DNA of 64,000 nt from Gelatiniphilus marinus (lineage in GTDB: Bacteria > Bacteroidota > Bacteroidia > Flavobacteriales > Flavobacteriaceae), in the NCBI RefSeq assembly GCF_042678305.1, contig NZ_JBHUDT010000003.1. One strand, written 5' to 3'. Position numbers and translations under genes: made by a program. The notes below the pieces were generated by a model that did not search any database, had not been told where the DNA came from, and saw nothing but the letters and a program-made list of their open reading frames with translations. Shown here in pieces: positions 16,261-25,065 of this stretch. Each line of letters starts with the position of its first letter. The stretch's first letter is position 1.

Positions 16261-17991
16261 ATGATTCACATTAAACCTGAAATTTTAGACCGAATAAACT
16301 CGTGGCTAACTCCAACTTTCGATGAAGAAACGCAGCAAACCATCAAAGATAGCATAGCCAATAACCCTAAAGATATACAAGAAAGCTTTTATAAAAATCT
16401 AGAATTCGGTACTGGAGGAATGCGTGGTATTATGGGCGTTGGCACCAACAGAATCAACAAATATACCCTAGGTAAAAACACGCAAGGCTTAAGTGATTAT
16501 TTACATAAATCGTTCCCTAACCAAACACCAAAAGCCGTAATTGCTTACGATTGCAGACACAATAGCAAATCGTTGGCAAAAGTTGTGGCCGATGTGTTTT
16601 CGGCCAACGGCATAAAAGTCTATTTATTTGAGGACTTAAGGCCAACTCCAGAATTATCATTCGCTTTAAAGCACTTAAACTGCCACTGTGGCATTGTGCT
16701 AACGGCATCGCACAATCCGCCAGAATACAACGGTTACAAAGTGTATTGGCAAGATGGCGGACAATTAGTGCCACCACACGACAATGCCATTATTAATAAG
16801 ATAGAAAGTCTAGATTATGCAGACATTAAATTTGAAGCCAATAACGATTTAATCGAATATATAGGAAAAGAGGTAGATAACGCTTTTATAGATGCCTCTG
16901 TAAAAAACGGAAGCTTCAATACACCCCAAACAGCAAAAGACGATTTAACGATTGTGTTCACATCACTTCATGGCACATCTATTGTTTCTGTGCCAGAAAC
17001 TTTAAAACGTGCTGGGTATAAAAACGTGCACATTGTTAAGGAGCAGGAAGTGCCAAATGGAGATTTCCCCACCGTAGCGTCGCCAAACCCAGAAGAACCT
17101 GCAGCTTTAAAAATGGCCTTGGAATTAGCCGAAAAAGTTAACGCCGATATTGTTATAGGTACCGATCCCGATTGCGACAGATTGGGCATTGCCGTACGAA
17201 ACACAAAAAACGAATTGCAGTTACTTAACGGTAACCAAACCATGTTAATGATGACGCAGTTCCTTTTAAAACAATGGAAAAAACAAGGCAAAATCACAGG
17301 AAAGGAATTCATTGCCTCTACCATAGTTTCAACGCCTATGCTAAGCACCCTTGCGGCATCGTACAATGTAGAGAGTAAAATTGTACTTACCGGTTTTAAA
17401 TGGATTGCTCAGTTAATCCACGAAAACAAAGACCTCAATTTTATTGGTGGTGGCGAAGAAAGTTTTGGCTATATGGTCGGCGATTTTGTTCGCGACAAAG
17501 ATGCGGTAACCTCAACGCTTTTAGCTTGCGAAATCGCGGCTCAAGCCAATGCAAATGGCAGTTCGGTTTATAAAGAGTTAATAGACTTGTACGTTGAACA
17601 CGGTTTCTATAAAGAACACCTAATCGCATTAACAAAAAAAGGAATTGAAGGTGCCGAAGAAATAAAACAAATGATGATTGATGCACGCGAAAACCCGCTA
17701 ACCGTAGTTAACGGATCAAAAGTAACTAAAATTGAAGACTATCAATTATCGATTTCAAAAAATATGATTACTGGAAAAGAAAGCCCTATTAACCTCCCAA
17801 AATCAAATGTTTTGATTTACTATACTGAGGATGGTACTCAAGTTGCTTTGAGACCAAGTGGCACAGAACCAAAAATCAAATTCTACATAAGCGTTAACAC
17901 CAATTTAAATTCAGCATCAGAATATAAAACCGTAGAAGCGCAACTCGACAAAAAAATAGCAGCCATCGTAAAAGACATGAAATTGAGTTAA
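16261..17991 (+). CDS. Phospho-sugar mutase (phosphoglucomutase/phosphomannomutase, PgcA type)
   Basis: Interconverts hexose 1- and 6-phosphates through a phosphoserine. TASHNPPEYNGYKVYW at about residue 149 holds the phosphorylated serine, GTDPDCDRLGIAV the metal-binding DxDxD loop, GGGEESFGYMVG the sugar-binding loop, and RPSGTEPKIKFYIS the phosphate-binding loop. GTGGMRGIMGVGTNRIN near residue 51 is typical of the 570-residue PgcA type rather than the 450-residue ManB/GlmM type. All four active-site loops are complete. Its stop shares one base with the ATG of the ABC exporter (17991), so the genes are translationally coupled. Phosphoglucomutase is the best guess for main activity. Confidence 0.93.
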   Translation: MIHIKPEILDRINSWLTPTFDEETQQTIKDSIANNPKDIQESFYKNLEFGTGGMRGIMGVGTNRINKYTLGKNTQGLSDYLHKSFPNQTPKAVIAYDCRHNSKSLAKVVADVFSANGIKVYLFEDLRPTPELSFALKHLNCHCGIVLTASHNPPEYNGYKVYWQDGGQLVPPHDNAIINKIESLDYADIKFEANNDLIEYIGKEVDNAFIDASVKNGSFNTPQTAKDDLTIVFTSLHGTSIVSVPETLKRAGYKNVHIVKEQEVPNGDFPTVASPNPEEPAALKMALELAEKVNADIVIGTDPDCDRLGIAVRNTKNELQLLNGNQTMLMMTQFLLKQWKKQGKITGKEFIASTIVSTPMLSTLAASYNVESKIVLTGFKWIAQLIHENKDLNFIGGGEESFGYMVGDFVRDKDAVTSTLLACEIAAQANANGSSVYKELIDLYVEHGFYKEHLIALTKKGIEGAEEIKQMMIDARENPLTVVNGSKVTKIEDYQLSISKNMITGKESPINLPKSNVLIYYTEDGTQVALRPSGTEPKIKFYISVNTNLNSASEYKTVEAQLDKKIAAIVKDMKLS

Positions 17992-19850
17992 TGAACCATT
18001 TTATAAACATTTTAAAATACGCAAAACCTTATAAGCGTTATGCCATAGGACACATTATTTCTAATGTGTTTTTTGCTTTATTTGGCACCCTATCATTCGT
18101 GGCATTAAAGCCCATGCTCGATGTTATTTTTAAGAAAGACAATGTAGATGAATTAGGAGGAAAACCAATAACACAAACAAACCCTGCTGAACCTGTTTAT
18201 AATGGTTTAATGGAAATAGACAATTACGTTGAAGATTTATTGGCCTACAACATGCACCAATTTACCGGTGGAGACGACTCGAAAGCATTGATTTTTGTGG
18301 TCGGGTTAATTATTGTTATGTTTTTACTAAAGAATATTTTTGGGTACTTAGCCAATTATTTTTTGGTTTTTCTTAGAAATGGAGTGATTAGAGATATTAG
18401 AAACAAAGTTTACAAAAAAACTGTAGAATTACCTCTTTCATATTTTTCTGAGCAACGAAAAGGCGATATTTTATCGCGAGTAACCAGTGATGTTTTAGAT
18501 TTACAATACTCGTTTTTATCGGTTTTAGAACTTATTGTTAGAGAGCCTCTTACCATTATTTTCACCATCACGATTATGCTGTATATTAGTCCGCAGCTTA
18601 CCTTGTTTATCTTTATTTTCATCCCAATAATGGGCTTTATCATTTCAAAAATCGGTAAAAGCTTAAAACGAAAATCAGATCGTGTTCAAAAAGAACAGGG
18701 TATATTTCTGTCTGCCTTGGAAGAAACACTTACGGGACTGCGCATCATCAAAGGTTTTAATGCCGAAGATAAATTTAACGAGCGGTTTCAAGAATCCACC
18801 ACACGCTTTTATCATTTTTCAAACAAATTGCTCAACCGTCAAAATCTAGCATCGCCAAGCAGCGAATTTTTAGGCATTCTAATGATTGCCGTTATTTTAT
18901 GGTACGGAGGTAATTTGGTGCTTACTGGCGATTCCGAATTAGACGGCAGTACATTTCTTGTTTACATGGGTCTATCATACAATATATTAACACCTGCAAA
19001 AGCCATTTCAAGGGCGCTTTACAACATTAAAAAAGGTGGCGCTGCCGCGGAACGTATTCAAGAAATTATCGACACTCCAAATCCTTTAAAAGATAAAGAA
19101 AATGCTATTGAAAAAATCAGTTTCGATTCTGAAATTAAGTTTAACAATATCTCTTTTAAATATCAAGACGAATATGTTTTAAAGGATTTTTCCTTAACCA
19201 TTCCCAAAGGAAAAACGGTAGCACTTGTTGGGCAGTCTGGTAGCGGAAAATCGACCATAGCCAACCTAATCACCCGCTTTTACGATGTAAACAAAGGACA
19301 AATTTTAATTGATGGTATAGATATTCGCGACTTAACAACAGGCTCTTTACGTGCCCAATTGGGCATTGTAACCCAAGATGCCATTTTGTTTAACGAAAGC
19401 ATAAAAAACAATATGAAATTAGGCAACGAAAACGCTACAGATAAACAAATCATTGAAGCCTTAAAAGTTGCTAACGCTTGGGAATTTGTTAAAGATTTAG
19501 AAGGTGTTTTAGACTATAACATTGGAGATGCAGGAACAAAACTTTCTGGCGGACAAAAACAGCGTTTAAGTATTGCCCGTGCAGTATTAAAAAGTCCACC
19601 AATTATGGTTTTAGACGAAGCCACATCGGCACTAGACACCGAAAGCGAACGCTTGGTACAAGTAGCCTTGGAAAACATGATGAAAAACAGAACATCCATC
19701 GTTATCGCACACCGATTATCAACCATTCAAAACGCCGATGAAATTGTAGTTTTAAAGAAAGGTGAAATTGATGAACAAGGGAAGCATAACGAACTTATTG
19801 CAAAAAACGGCAGCTACAAAAAACTTGTCGAAATGCAGAGTTTTGAATAA
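17991..19850 (+). CDS. MsbA-like ABC exporter (fused membrane and ATPase domains)
   Basis: A 619-residue half-transporter. The N-terminal part has six hydrophobic helices interrupted by an extra loop of about 60 residues (about 45-100, KKDNVDELGGKPITQTNPAE and the GDDSKA region) between helices one and two. The ATPase domain carries Walker A GQSGSGKST, Q-loop VTQDAIL, signature LSGGQKQR, Walker B IMVLDEATSALD and the switch histidine in IAHRLST. All are intact. Homologues flip lipid A or other lipids across the inner membrane, or export peptides. Translational coupling with a sugar mutase suggests a lipid-linked glycan or lipopolysaccharide, but this is inference. A terminator follows at 19881. 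Confidence 0.92.
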   Translation: MNHFINILKYAKPYKRYAIGHIISNVFFALFGTLSFVALKPMLDVIFKKDNVDELGGKPITQTNPAEPVYNGLMEIDNYVEDLLAYNMHQFTGGDDSKALIFVVGLIIVMFLLKNIFGYLANYFLVFLRNGVIRDIRNKVYKKTVELPLSYFSEQRKGDILSRVTSDVLDLQYSFLSVLELIVREPLTIIFTITIMLYISPQLTLFIFIFIPIMGFIISKIGKSLKRKSDRVQKEQGIFLSALEETLTGLRIIKGFNAEDKFNERFQESTTRFYHFSNKLLNRQNLASPSSEFLGILMIAVILWYGGNLVLTGDSELDGSTFLVYMGLSYNILTPAKAISRALYNIKKGGAAAERIQEIIDTPNPLKDKENAIEKISFDSEIKFNNISFKYQDEYVLKDFSLTIPKGKTVALVGQSGSGKSTIANLITRFYDVNKGQILIDGIDIRDLTTGSLRAQLGIVTQDAILFNESIKNNMKLGNENATDKQIIEALKVANAWEFVKDLEGVLDYNIGDAGTKLSGGQKQRLSIARAVLKSPPIMVLDEATSALDTESERLVQVALENMMKNRTSIVIAHRLSTIQNADEIVVLKKGEIDEQGKHNELIAKNGSYKKLVEMQSFE

Positions 19851-19880
19851 AAACAAGCTTTTAATAAATTAAAAAAACTA

Positions 19881-19918
19881 AAAAAGGATAGAGATTTGGG
19901 GTTTCTATCCTTTTTTTT
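19881..19918 (+). terminator. Terminator of the mutase-exporter operon
   Basis: A 12-pair stem AAAAAGGATAGA/TCTATCCTTTTT (19881-19892 and 19904-19915) with an 11-base loop and a T run to 19918. Confidence 0.88.
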
Positions 19919-20008
19919 ATTTATGCTAGACTTGGGGACAAAACTAGCAACATAAGTAGGTTTCTGGTACAAACATAAAGCAAAAAAACAGACTAAACAA
20001 GAAAAAAA

Positions 20009-20049
20009 TGCGTTTTATCGTGTTATTTTGCGTTTTATCGATATATTTG
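20009..20049 (+). promoter_or_regulatory. Direct repeat TGCGTTTTATCG x2 next to a -7 box, before the ECF sigma operon
   Basis: Two exact 12-base copies of TGCGTTTTATCG (20009-20020 and 20029-20040) begin 20 bases apart, about two helical turns, and are followed at once by TATATTTG (20042-20049). The TTG overlapping the second copy is only 11 bases from the -7 box, too close for the usual -33 element. The repeats are therefore a candidate activator or repressor site. The rest of the 302-base gap up to 20152 shows only the upstream terminator and AT-rich sequence. Confidence 0.5.
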
Positions 20050-20152
20050 AACTCAACTACCTGATTATCAGTTTTTAAAAAAACAAGAAAAAATTAAGAA
20101 AACCACTTTAAACTTTTAGTATATTAAAAAGTCTAACAACAAAGCCTTTTCT

Positions 20153-20695
20153 TTGATTGACGAATTACAATTAATAGAGCAATTAAAAACAAAAACCTAT
20201 AAAGAACAAGCATTTAAAACCTTGCTTGCACTTTATAAGGAACGCCTATATTGGCACATCCGAAATATTGTAAAGTCGCACGACGATACAGACGATGTTT
20301 TACAAAACACATTTATAAAAATTTACAAAAATATTAATACCTTTAAGGGAGATAGCAAACTCTATTCTTGGATGTACAGAATAGCCACAAACGAATCGAT
20401 TACATTCATTAATAAAAATGCAAAACGTTTACAAACAACAAATGAGGAAGTGAAACAAATAGCCATAAATAATTTAAAATCAGACGTTTACTTTGAAGGT
20501 GATGCCATACAACTAAAATTACAGCAAGCCATTGCAAGCTTACCACAAAAGCAACAATTGGTTTTTAACATGAGATATTTCGAGGATATTAAATATAAAG
20601 ATATGGCAGAAATTTTAGAAACCAGCGAAGGCGCACTAAAAGCATCATACCATATAGCAGTAAAAAAAATTGAAGACTATTTAACTAACAATTAA
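20153..20695 (+). CDS. ECF-type RNA polymerase sigma factor
   Basis: A 180-residue sigma-70 family protein. Region 2 is DDVLQNTFIKIYKNINTFKG followed by LYSWMYRIATNESITFINKN, and region 4 is ALPQKQ-like SLPQKQQLVFNMRYFEDIKY with helix AEILETSEGALKASYHIAVK. No ATG is available between the in-frame stop at 20117 and the conserved start, so the TTG at 20153 (read as MIDELQLIEQ) is the best initiator. It heads a three-gene operon with a membrane partner and a periplasmic protein. That arrangement suggests an envelope-stress or metal-sensing sigma factor, but the signal is unknown. Confidence 0.9.
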   Translation: MIDELQLIEQLKTKTYKEQAFKTLLALYKERLYWHIRNIVKSHDDTDDVLQNTFIKIYKNINTFKGDSKLYSWMYRIATNESITFINKNAKRLQTTNEEVKQIAINNLKSDVYFEGDAIQLKLQQAIASLPQKQQLVFNMRYFEDIKYKDMAEILETSEGALKASYHIAVKKIEDYLTNN

Positions 20696-20728
20696 ACCTT
20701 TTAAAGATAAATAAGTCTTATTAAAACC

Positions 20729-21238
20729 ATGAAAGACAATAATTTACATAAAATAAAAACTGCAGGTTTTAAAGTTCCAGACAAATACTTTGAGTCTTTT
20801 AACGAAAACCTATTGGCTAAATTAAAAACCGAAACCAATTTAGAGTTTTATAAATCTACAGGTTTTAAAGTACCAAATGATTATTTTGAAACCGTTGACG
20901 ATAAAATTATAAATAGGATCGACAACAAAGAAAAAACCAAGGTAATCCCTTTGTATTCATGGAGAAAAGCAGGATATGCAACGGCTGTAGCGGCAAGTTT
21001 AATACTTATGCTTAACATCGTCTTTAATGCTCCAGAAAAATTAACTTTCGATTCTTTAGAAATCGCTTCCATCGAAAATTATTTAGCTGAAGAAGATTTT
21101 ACAAGTTACGAGATCGCCAACTTTTTAACTGAAGAAGAATTAAATGCTGACACCTTTACAAGCAACATTATCTCTACAGACTCTTTAGAAGATTACTTGT
21201 TGAACAACGCAAACATTGAAGATTTATTTATAGAATAA
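20729..21238 (+). CDS. Putative anti-sigma membrane protein with a duplicated GFKVPxxYF motif
   Basis: A 169-residue protein with one hydrophobic helix at about residues 83-102 (GYATAVAASLILMLNIVFNA). Before the helix the motif TAGFKVPDKYFESF is followed about 37 residues later by STGFKVPNDYFETV, each leading into a short amphipathic helix with LLAKLK or KIINRI. After the helix is an acidic outer part (EDFTSYEI, EEELNADTF, EDYLLNN). No zinc motif of the ZAS type is present. The topology, cytoplasmic N-terminus and position just behind the sigma gene make an anti-sigma function likely. The duplicated motif may contact sigma at two places; this is inference. Confidence 0.7.
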   Translation: MKDNNLHKIKTAGFKVPDKYFESFNENLLAKLKTETNLEFYKSTGFKVPNDYFETVDDKIINRIDNKEKTKVIPLYSWRKAGYATAVAASLILMLNIVFNAPEKLTFDSLEIASIENYLAEEDFTSYEIANFLTEEELNADTFTSNIISTDSLEDYLLNNANIEDLFIE

Positions 21239-21253
21239 TAACATAATACAGTT

Positions 21254-21709
21254 ATGAAAAAAATTATAACAACACTGCTGTTGCTAACTTTATCGCTAAC
21301 CGCATTTTCTCAAGGAAAAGAAAGAAAAGAACGCATAAGAGCACTAAAAACAGCCCATATTACAGAAAAACTGGATCTATCTGAAAAAGAAGCCCAAAAA
21401 TTTTGGCCCATATACAATGCCTATAACGAAAACATGAAAACCTTAAAACATGTAAAGGTTAGAAAAATACGCCAAGAAATAAAACAAAACATAAATACTT
21501 TAACGAACCAAAAAGCCCAAGAATTTTTAAACCAATTGTCCGAAGCCGAAAACAGCATGCACAACGAGCGCTTAAAATTAGTAAACGATTTAAAGGGGGT
21601 TATTTCACCCAAAAAAATACTCTTGCTAAAAATTGCCGAAGAAGAATTTAACCGAAAATTGTTCGAGCAAATTAGAAGCAGGCACCAAGGGGGCAAAAAA
21701 CGAAACTAG
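21254..21709 (+). CDS. Periplasmic Spy/CpxP-like protein of the ECF operon
   Basis: A 151-residue protein with signal peptide MKKIITTLLLLTLSLTAFSQ. The mature part is helical and charged: TAHITEKLDLSEKEAQKFWP is followed by YNAYNENMKTL and a long heptad-like region. The LTEKLDLSEKEAQKFWPIYN type of phrase is familiar from Bacteroidota proteins annotated as sensors of ECF sigma factors and resembles LTxxQ-motif proteins such as Spy, CpxP and ZraP. I infer a periplasmic sensor or chaperone-like protein controlling the operon. It ends RSRHQGGKKRN. Gap to the preceding gene is 15 bases. Confidence 0.75.
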   Translation: MKKIITTLLLLTLSLTAFSQGKERKERIRALKTAHITEKLDLSEKEAQKFWPIYNAYNENMKTLKHVKVRKIRQEIKQNINTLTNQKAQEFLNQLSEAENSMHNERLKLVNDLKGVISPKKILLLKIAEEEFNRKLFEQIRSRHQGGKKRN

Positions 21710-21780
21710 TCGAGCCACACCCTAAACTATAAAAAACCTCATCAAATATTAAGAAAATAAACTTTTTATACCCTCGCCTT

Positions 21781-22110
21781 CTATGGCAAATAAGGTTTCG
21801 CATACCCGTTATCTACCAACCACTGGTTAACCTCCAACCCATCTTCTAAAACAATATTTGCTAAATAACGCCCGTACTTACCCTGTTTATCTTTGTAGGT
21901 ACGTATAGTTACTTCTTTATCAAGCACCATCTCTCTTACAATATCGCGCACTTTTTTACCTTCTAATTTTTCTGGCCCTCTCATTTCGGGTGTATCAATG
22001 CCATAAAGCCGTAATTTCATTTCTTGGGAATGAAGAAACCCTAAATCTACAACGGCAGTAACGGTATCGCCATCATAAACATCAATAATTTTTGCTCTGT
22101 AAGTGTACAT
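21781..22110 (-). CDS. Staphylococcal-nuclease-type thermonuclease family protein
   Basis: A 109-residue SNase domain with no signal peptide or extension. VYDGDTVTAVVDLG contains the calcium-binding aspartate region, KLRLYGIDTPEMRGPE the catalytic arginine and D-T-x-E, and GKYGRYLANI the second catalytic arginine. All active-site residues of the staphylococcal enzyme seem to be present, so it should be an active phosphodiesterase. Bacterial relatives are often secreted, but this one appears cytoplasmic or uses another route. It is alone in a 570-base stretch between plus-strand genes. Confidence 0.88.
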   Translation of the reverse strand: MYTYRAKIIDVYDGDTVTAVVDLGFLHSQEMKLRLYGIDTPEMRGPEKLEGKKVRDIVREMVLDKEVTIRTYKDKQGKYGRYLANIVLEDGLEVNQWLVDNGYAKPYLP

Positions 22111-22283
22111 ATCGTCTTATTTTACTGAAAGATACAAATTCATTTTAAAATCATTTCATCATAAAACCCAATTTAGCCAACTAAAACAAAAAAAACTAAG
22201 AACCAATAAATTTAACAACTAAAAATATACGTTTTTATTTAGAGTTTGTATTTTTACATAAGCAGCCACAAGCACAAAAACCC

Positions 22284-24047
22284 ATGTCGAACACCATAGA
22301 ATCCAACGTTATTTTAAATCGCTTGCCCAAGCATTTAAAACAGTTTATAAAACCGCAAAACTACGATGACTATTCGGCCATCGATCAAGCAGTTTGGCGT
22401 TATGTAATGCGAAAAAATGTCGATTTTCTAACCAAAGTCGCACACAAATCGTATTTAGACGGTTTAAAACAAACGGGGATTTCCATCGATAGCATCCCCA
22501 ATATGTACGGTATGAATCGCATTTTAAAAGACATTGGTTGGGCAGCCGTGGCGGTAGATGGTTTTATTCCGCCCAATGCTTTTATGGAATTTCAAGCCTA
22601 CAACGTGCTGGTTATTGCCAGCGATATTCGTCAATTAGAGCATATTGAATACACACCTGCACCAGATATTATACACGAAGGTGCAGGACACGCACCCATT
22701 ATTGCCAACCCAGAATATGCCGAATATTTACGTAGGTTTGGAGAAATTGGCTGTAAAGCCATCTCGTCGGCAAAGGATTATGAGTTGTACGAAGCGGTAA
22801 GACACCTTTCCATCATAAAAGAAGCACCAAATTCTAAAGATATTGATATCGCTTCCGCGGAAAAAAAAGTTGAAGACTTGCAAAAAAATATGGGTGAACC
22901 CAGTGAAATGGCTTTGATACGAAACCTCCATTGGTGGACGGTTGAATATGGCTTAATTGGCACCTTGGAAAACCCTAAAATTTACGGCGCAGGATTACTA
23001 TCGTCTATCGGCGAAAGCGCGTGGTGCATGACTGACGAAGTTAAAAAACTACCCTATACTATTGAAGCTGCCTTTAAAGATTTCGATATCACCAAACCCC
23101 AACCCCAACTTTTTGTTACTCCAGATTTTGCGCATTTAAGCTTGATTTTAGAAGAATTCGCCAACACAATGGCACTGCGCAAGGGTGGACTTTCGGGCGT
23201 TAATAAACTCATCAACTCCCAAGCATTGGGTACCATCGAGTTAAGCACAGGCCTACAAATTTCTGGGGTATTTAGCAATGTTATTGAACTTGAAGGCAAA
23301 CCCATTTACATACAAACCACAGGTGAAACCGCTTTATCGTACAGAGAAAAAGAATTGGTTGGCCATGGTACAGAAACACACCCCAAAGGATTTGGATCGC
23401 CCATTGGAAAGCTAAAAGGCATTAATATAGCCATTGAAGATATGAGTCCGCGTGATTTGAGTGCTTACAATATTTACGAAGAAAAAGTCGTAACACTTGA
23501 ATTTGAAGGCGGGATTAAAGTATCCGGTGAAATTATTACCGGAAAACGAAACCTTCAAGGTAAAATTATACTGATTAGTTTTAACAAGTGCAGGGTAACC
23601 CACAACAACACCGTTTTGTTTAAACCCGAATGGGGCATTTACAATATGGCTGTTGGCAAAGACATTGTTTCGGCTTTTTCGGGGCCAGCAGATTTGAATA
23701 GTTTCGATTTAATAACCCATGTGCCATCAACGCAAACCATTCATATTAAAAAATCTAGCGAAACACTTAAACTTGAAACTTTATACCAACAAGTTAGAGA
23801 TTATCGAGAGGGTAAAAACAAAACCATTTCCAGAACCAAGGTTTTAGAAGCACTTATTAAAAACCATCATAACGATTGGTTATTGCCCCTTGAGCTTTAT
23901 GAGTTGGCTTTCACCGGAAATGAAACTAAACTATGCGAAAACATTATAAATCATTTAGAAAACATTAAACAAAACAGACCCGAAGTTGGGCATTTGATTA
24001 ATGATGGGTTGGCAATTATTAAAAAAACGCAATTGTCAAAATATTAA
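22284..24047 (+). CDS. Pterin-dependent aromatic amino acid hydroxylase, long Bacteroidota form
   Basis: Hydroxylates phenylalanine (or a related amino acid) with oxygen, tetrahydropterin and iron. IIHEGAGHAP supplies two iron-binding histidines (about H131 and H136) and TVEYGLIG the glutamate (about E221). The gap between the second histidine and the glutamate is about 45 residues longer than the 40 of human PAH; the insert is helical and charged (KKVEDLQKNMGEPSEM). Residues past about 320 form an extra C-terminal region of some 260 residues, with beta-rich segments (TLEFEGGIKVSGEIITGK, CRVTHNNTVLFKPEWG), not found in short bacterial PhhA. It has no ACT domain. The substrate could also be tryptophan or tyrosine. 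Confidence 0.85.
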   Translation: MSNTIESNVILNRLPKHLKQFIKPQNYDDYSAIDQAVWRYVMRKNVDFLTKVAHKSYLDGLKQTGISIDSIPNMYGMNRILKDIGWAAVAVDGFIPPNAFMEFQAYNVLVIASDIRQLEHIEYTPAPDIIHEGAGHAPIIANPEYAEYLRRFGEIGCKAISSAKDYELYEAVRHLSIIKEAPNSKDIDIASAEKKVEDLQKNMGEPSEMALIRNLHWWTVEYGLIGTLENPKIYGAGLLSSIGESAWCMTDEVKKLPYTIEAAFKDFDITKPQPQLFVTPDFAHLSLILEEFANTMALRKGGLSGVNKLINSQALGTIELSTGLQISGVFSNVIELEGKPIYIQTTGETALSYREKELVGHGTETHPKGFGSPIGKLKGINIAIEDMSPRDLSAYNIYEEKVVTLEFEGGIKVSGEIITGKRNLQGKIILISFNKCRVTHNNTVLFKPEWGIYNMAVGKDIVSAFSGPADLNSFDLITHVPSTQTIHIKKSSETLKLETLYQQVRDYREGKNKTISRTKVLEALIKNHHNDWLLPLELYELAFTGNETKLCENIINHLENIKQNRPEVGHLINDGLAIIKKTQLSKY

Positions 24048-24050
24048 CAC

Positions 24051-24170
24051 GTTATTGCGAGAAGGAATGACGAAGCAATCTCTTAAATAAAACTAAAATC
24101 TTAATAAAATCAAAATACTAAATAAGCAGATTCTCACGTCGCGCTTTGGGCGCTCCTCTGAATGACGAAT
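24051..24170. repeat. Dispersed intergenic repeat with GAATGACG ends
   Basis: GTTATTGCGAGAAGGAATGA followed by CGAAGCAATCTC at 24051-24082, then an AT-rich middle and GATTCTCACGTCGCG... GCTCCTCTGAATGACGAA ending at 24170. The pattern TTGCGAG...GAATGACGAAGCAATCTC is an intergenic element I know from flavobacteria. The two arms look like members of the same family in opposite orientation. It fills most of the 170-base gap between convergent genes. Confidence 0.6.
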
Positions 24171-24217
24171 AATCGGATTTAGGCTAAATAAAACATTAAA
24201 AAAATTATATTTAAAAA

Positions 24218-24967
24218 CTACTTAAACCGCTTCAAAGTTTCTTTAGTAAATTCACTTAAAACCAATTTACCACTAATTTTGGCGCGTTCTTCCAAAAGGT
24301 TGTCCCAATGCGATGTGTCTTTCCAAAAGACTGCTTTCATTGCTTTTAAAGCTTCGGGGTTATAACTTGCCAGTTTTTCGGCCAGGGTTTTAACGGCTTC
24401 GTCTAAAGTTTCAACGCTATCAAAAACATCGGCGTACAAGCCTTTTTCTTTTGCAAATTCTGCAGAAAAAAACTGCTCCGCATTAATCGTCATTTGAGAC
24501 ATAACGTTCTGCCCCATTTTTCGCGTTACAGCTGGTTCGATAACAAAAGGGCCGATACCAATACTTAATTCGCTAAGCTTTATGGCTGCGAATTTGGTAG
24601 CCAAACAATAATCGGTTGCCGCTGCTAAACCAAGGCCACCGCCAACGGCTTTACCTTGAACTCTGCCAATAATTAACTTTGGGCATTTTCGCATGGCGTT
24701 TATAACATTGGCAAAACCTAAGAAAAATTGCTTTCCGGATTGGGCATCATCAATGGCAATTAGCTCTTTAAAACTGGCACCGGCACAAAAGGTTCGGTCG
24801 CCACCACTTTTTAAAACGATGACTTTAATTGCATCGTTTTTTCCAGCTTCAACAATAGTATTTTCTAATTTTTTAAGATTATCACTTGGCATGGCGTTGT
24901 GCTCTGGGTGGAAAAACTCTATTACCCCGATATGCCCTTCTAAAGTTAAACTAACGTATGGTTGCAT
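24218..24967 (-). CDS. Enoyl-CoA hydratase/isomerase family protein
   Basis: A 249-residue crotonase-fold protein. The oxyanion hole regions are seen in TFCAGASFKELIAID and GKAVGGGLGLAAATDYCLA; SELSIGIGPFVIEPAVTRKM carries the region of the catalytic residues. The GIGPFVIEP segment has P-F rather than the classical E of the hydratase second glutamate, so it might be a methylglutaconyl-type or other family member, or act as an isomerase. It would act on a CoA thioester in beta-oxidation or amino acid degradation. Upstream sits a divergent rhodanese gene. Confidence 0.85.
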   Translation of the reverse strand: MQPYVSLTLEGHIGVIEFFHPEHNAMPSDNLKKLENTIVEAGKNDAIKVIVLKSGGDRTFCAGASFKELIAIDDAQSGKQFFLGFANVINAMRKCPKLIIGRVQGKAVGGGLGLAAATDYCLATKFAAIKLSELSIGIGPFVIEPAVTRKMGQNVMSQMTINAEQFFSAEFAKEKGLYADVFDSVETLDEAVKTLAEKLASYNPEALKAMKAVFWKDTSHWDNLLEERAKISGKLVLSEFTKETLKRFK

Positions 24968-25065
24968 TATTAAATTCTTTTGGCTGAATATATAAAATTA
25001 TTAGTAACACATGTTACATTCTTCTTTAAAATTAATTGGATATTTGCACAAATAAAAATTACAAC

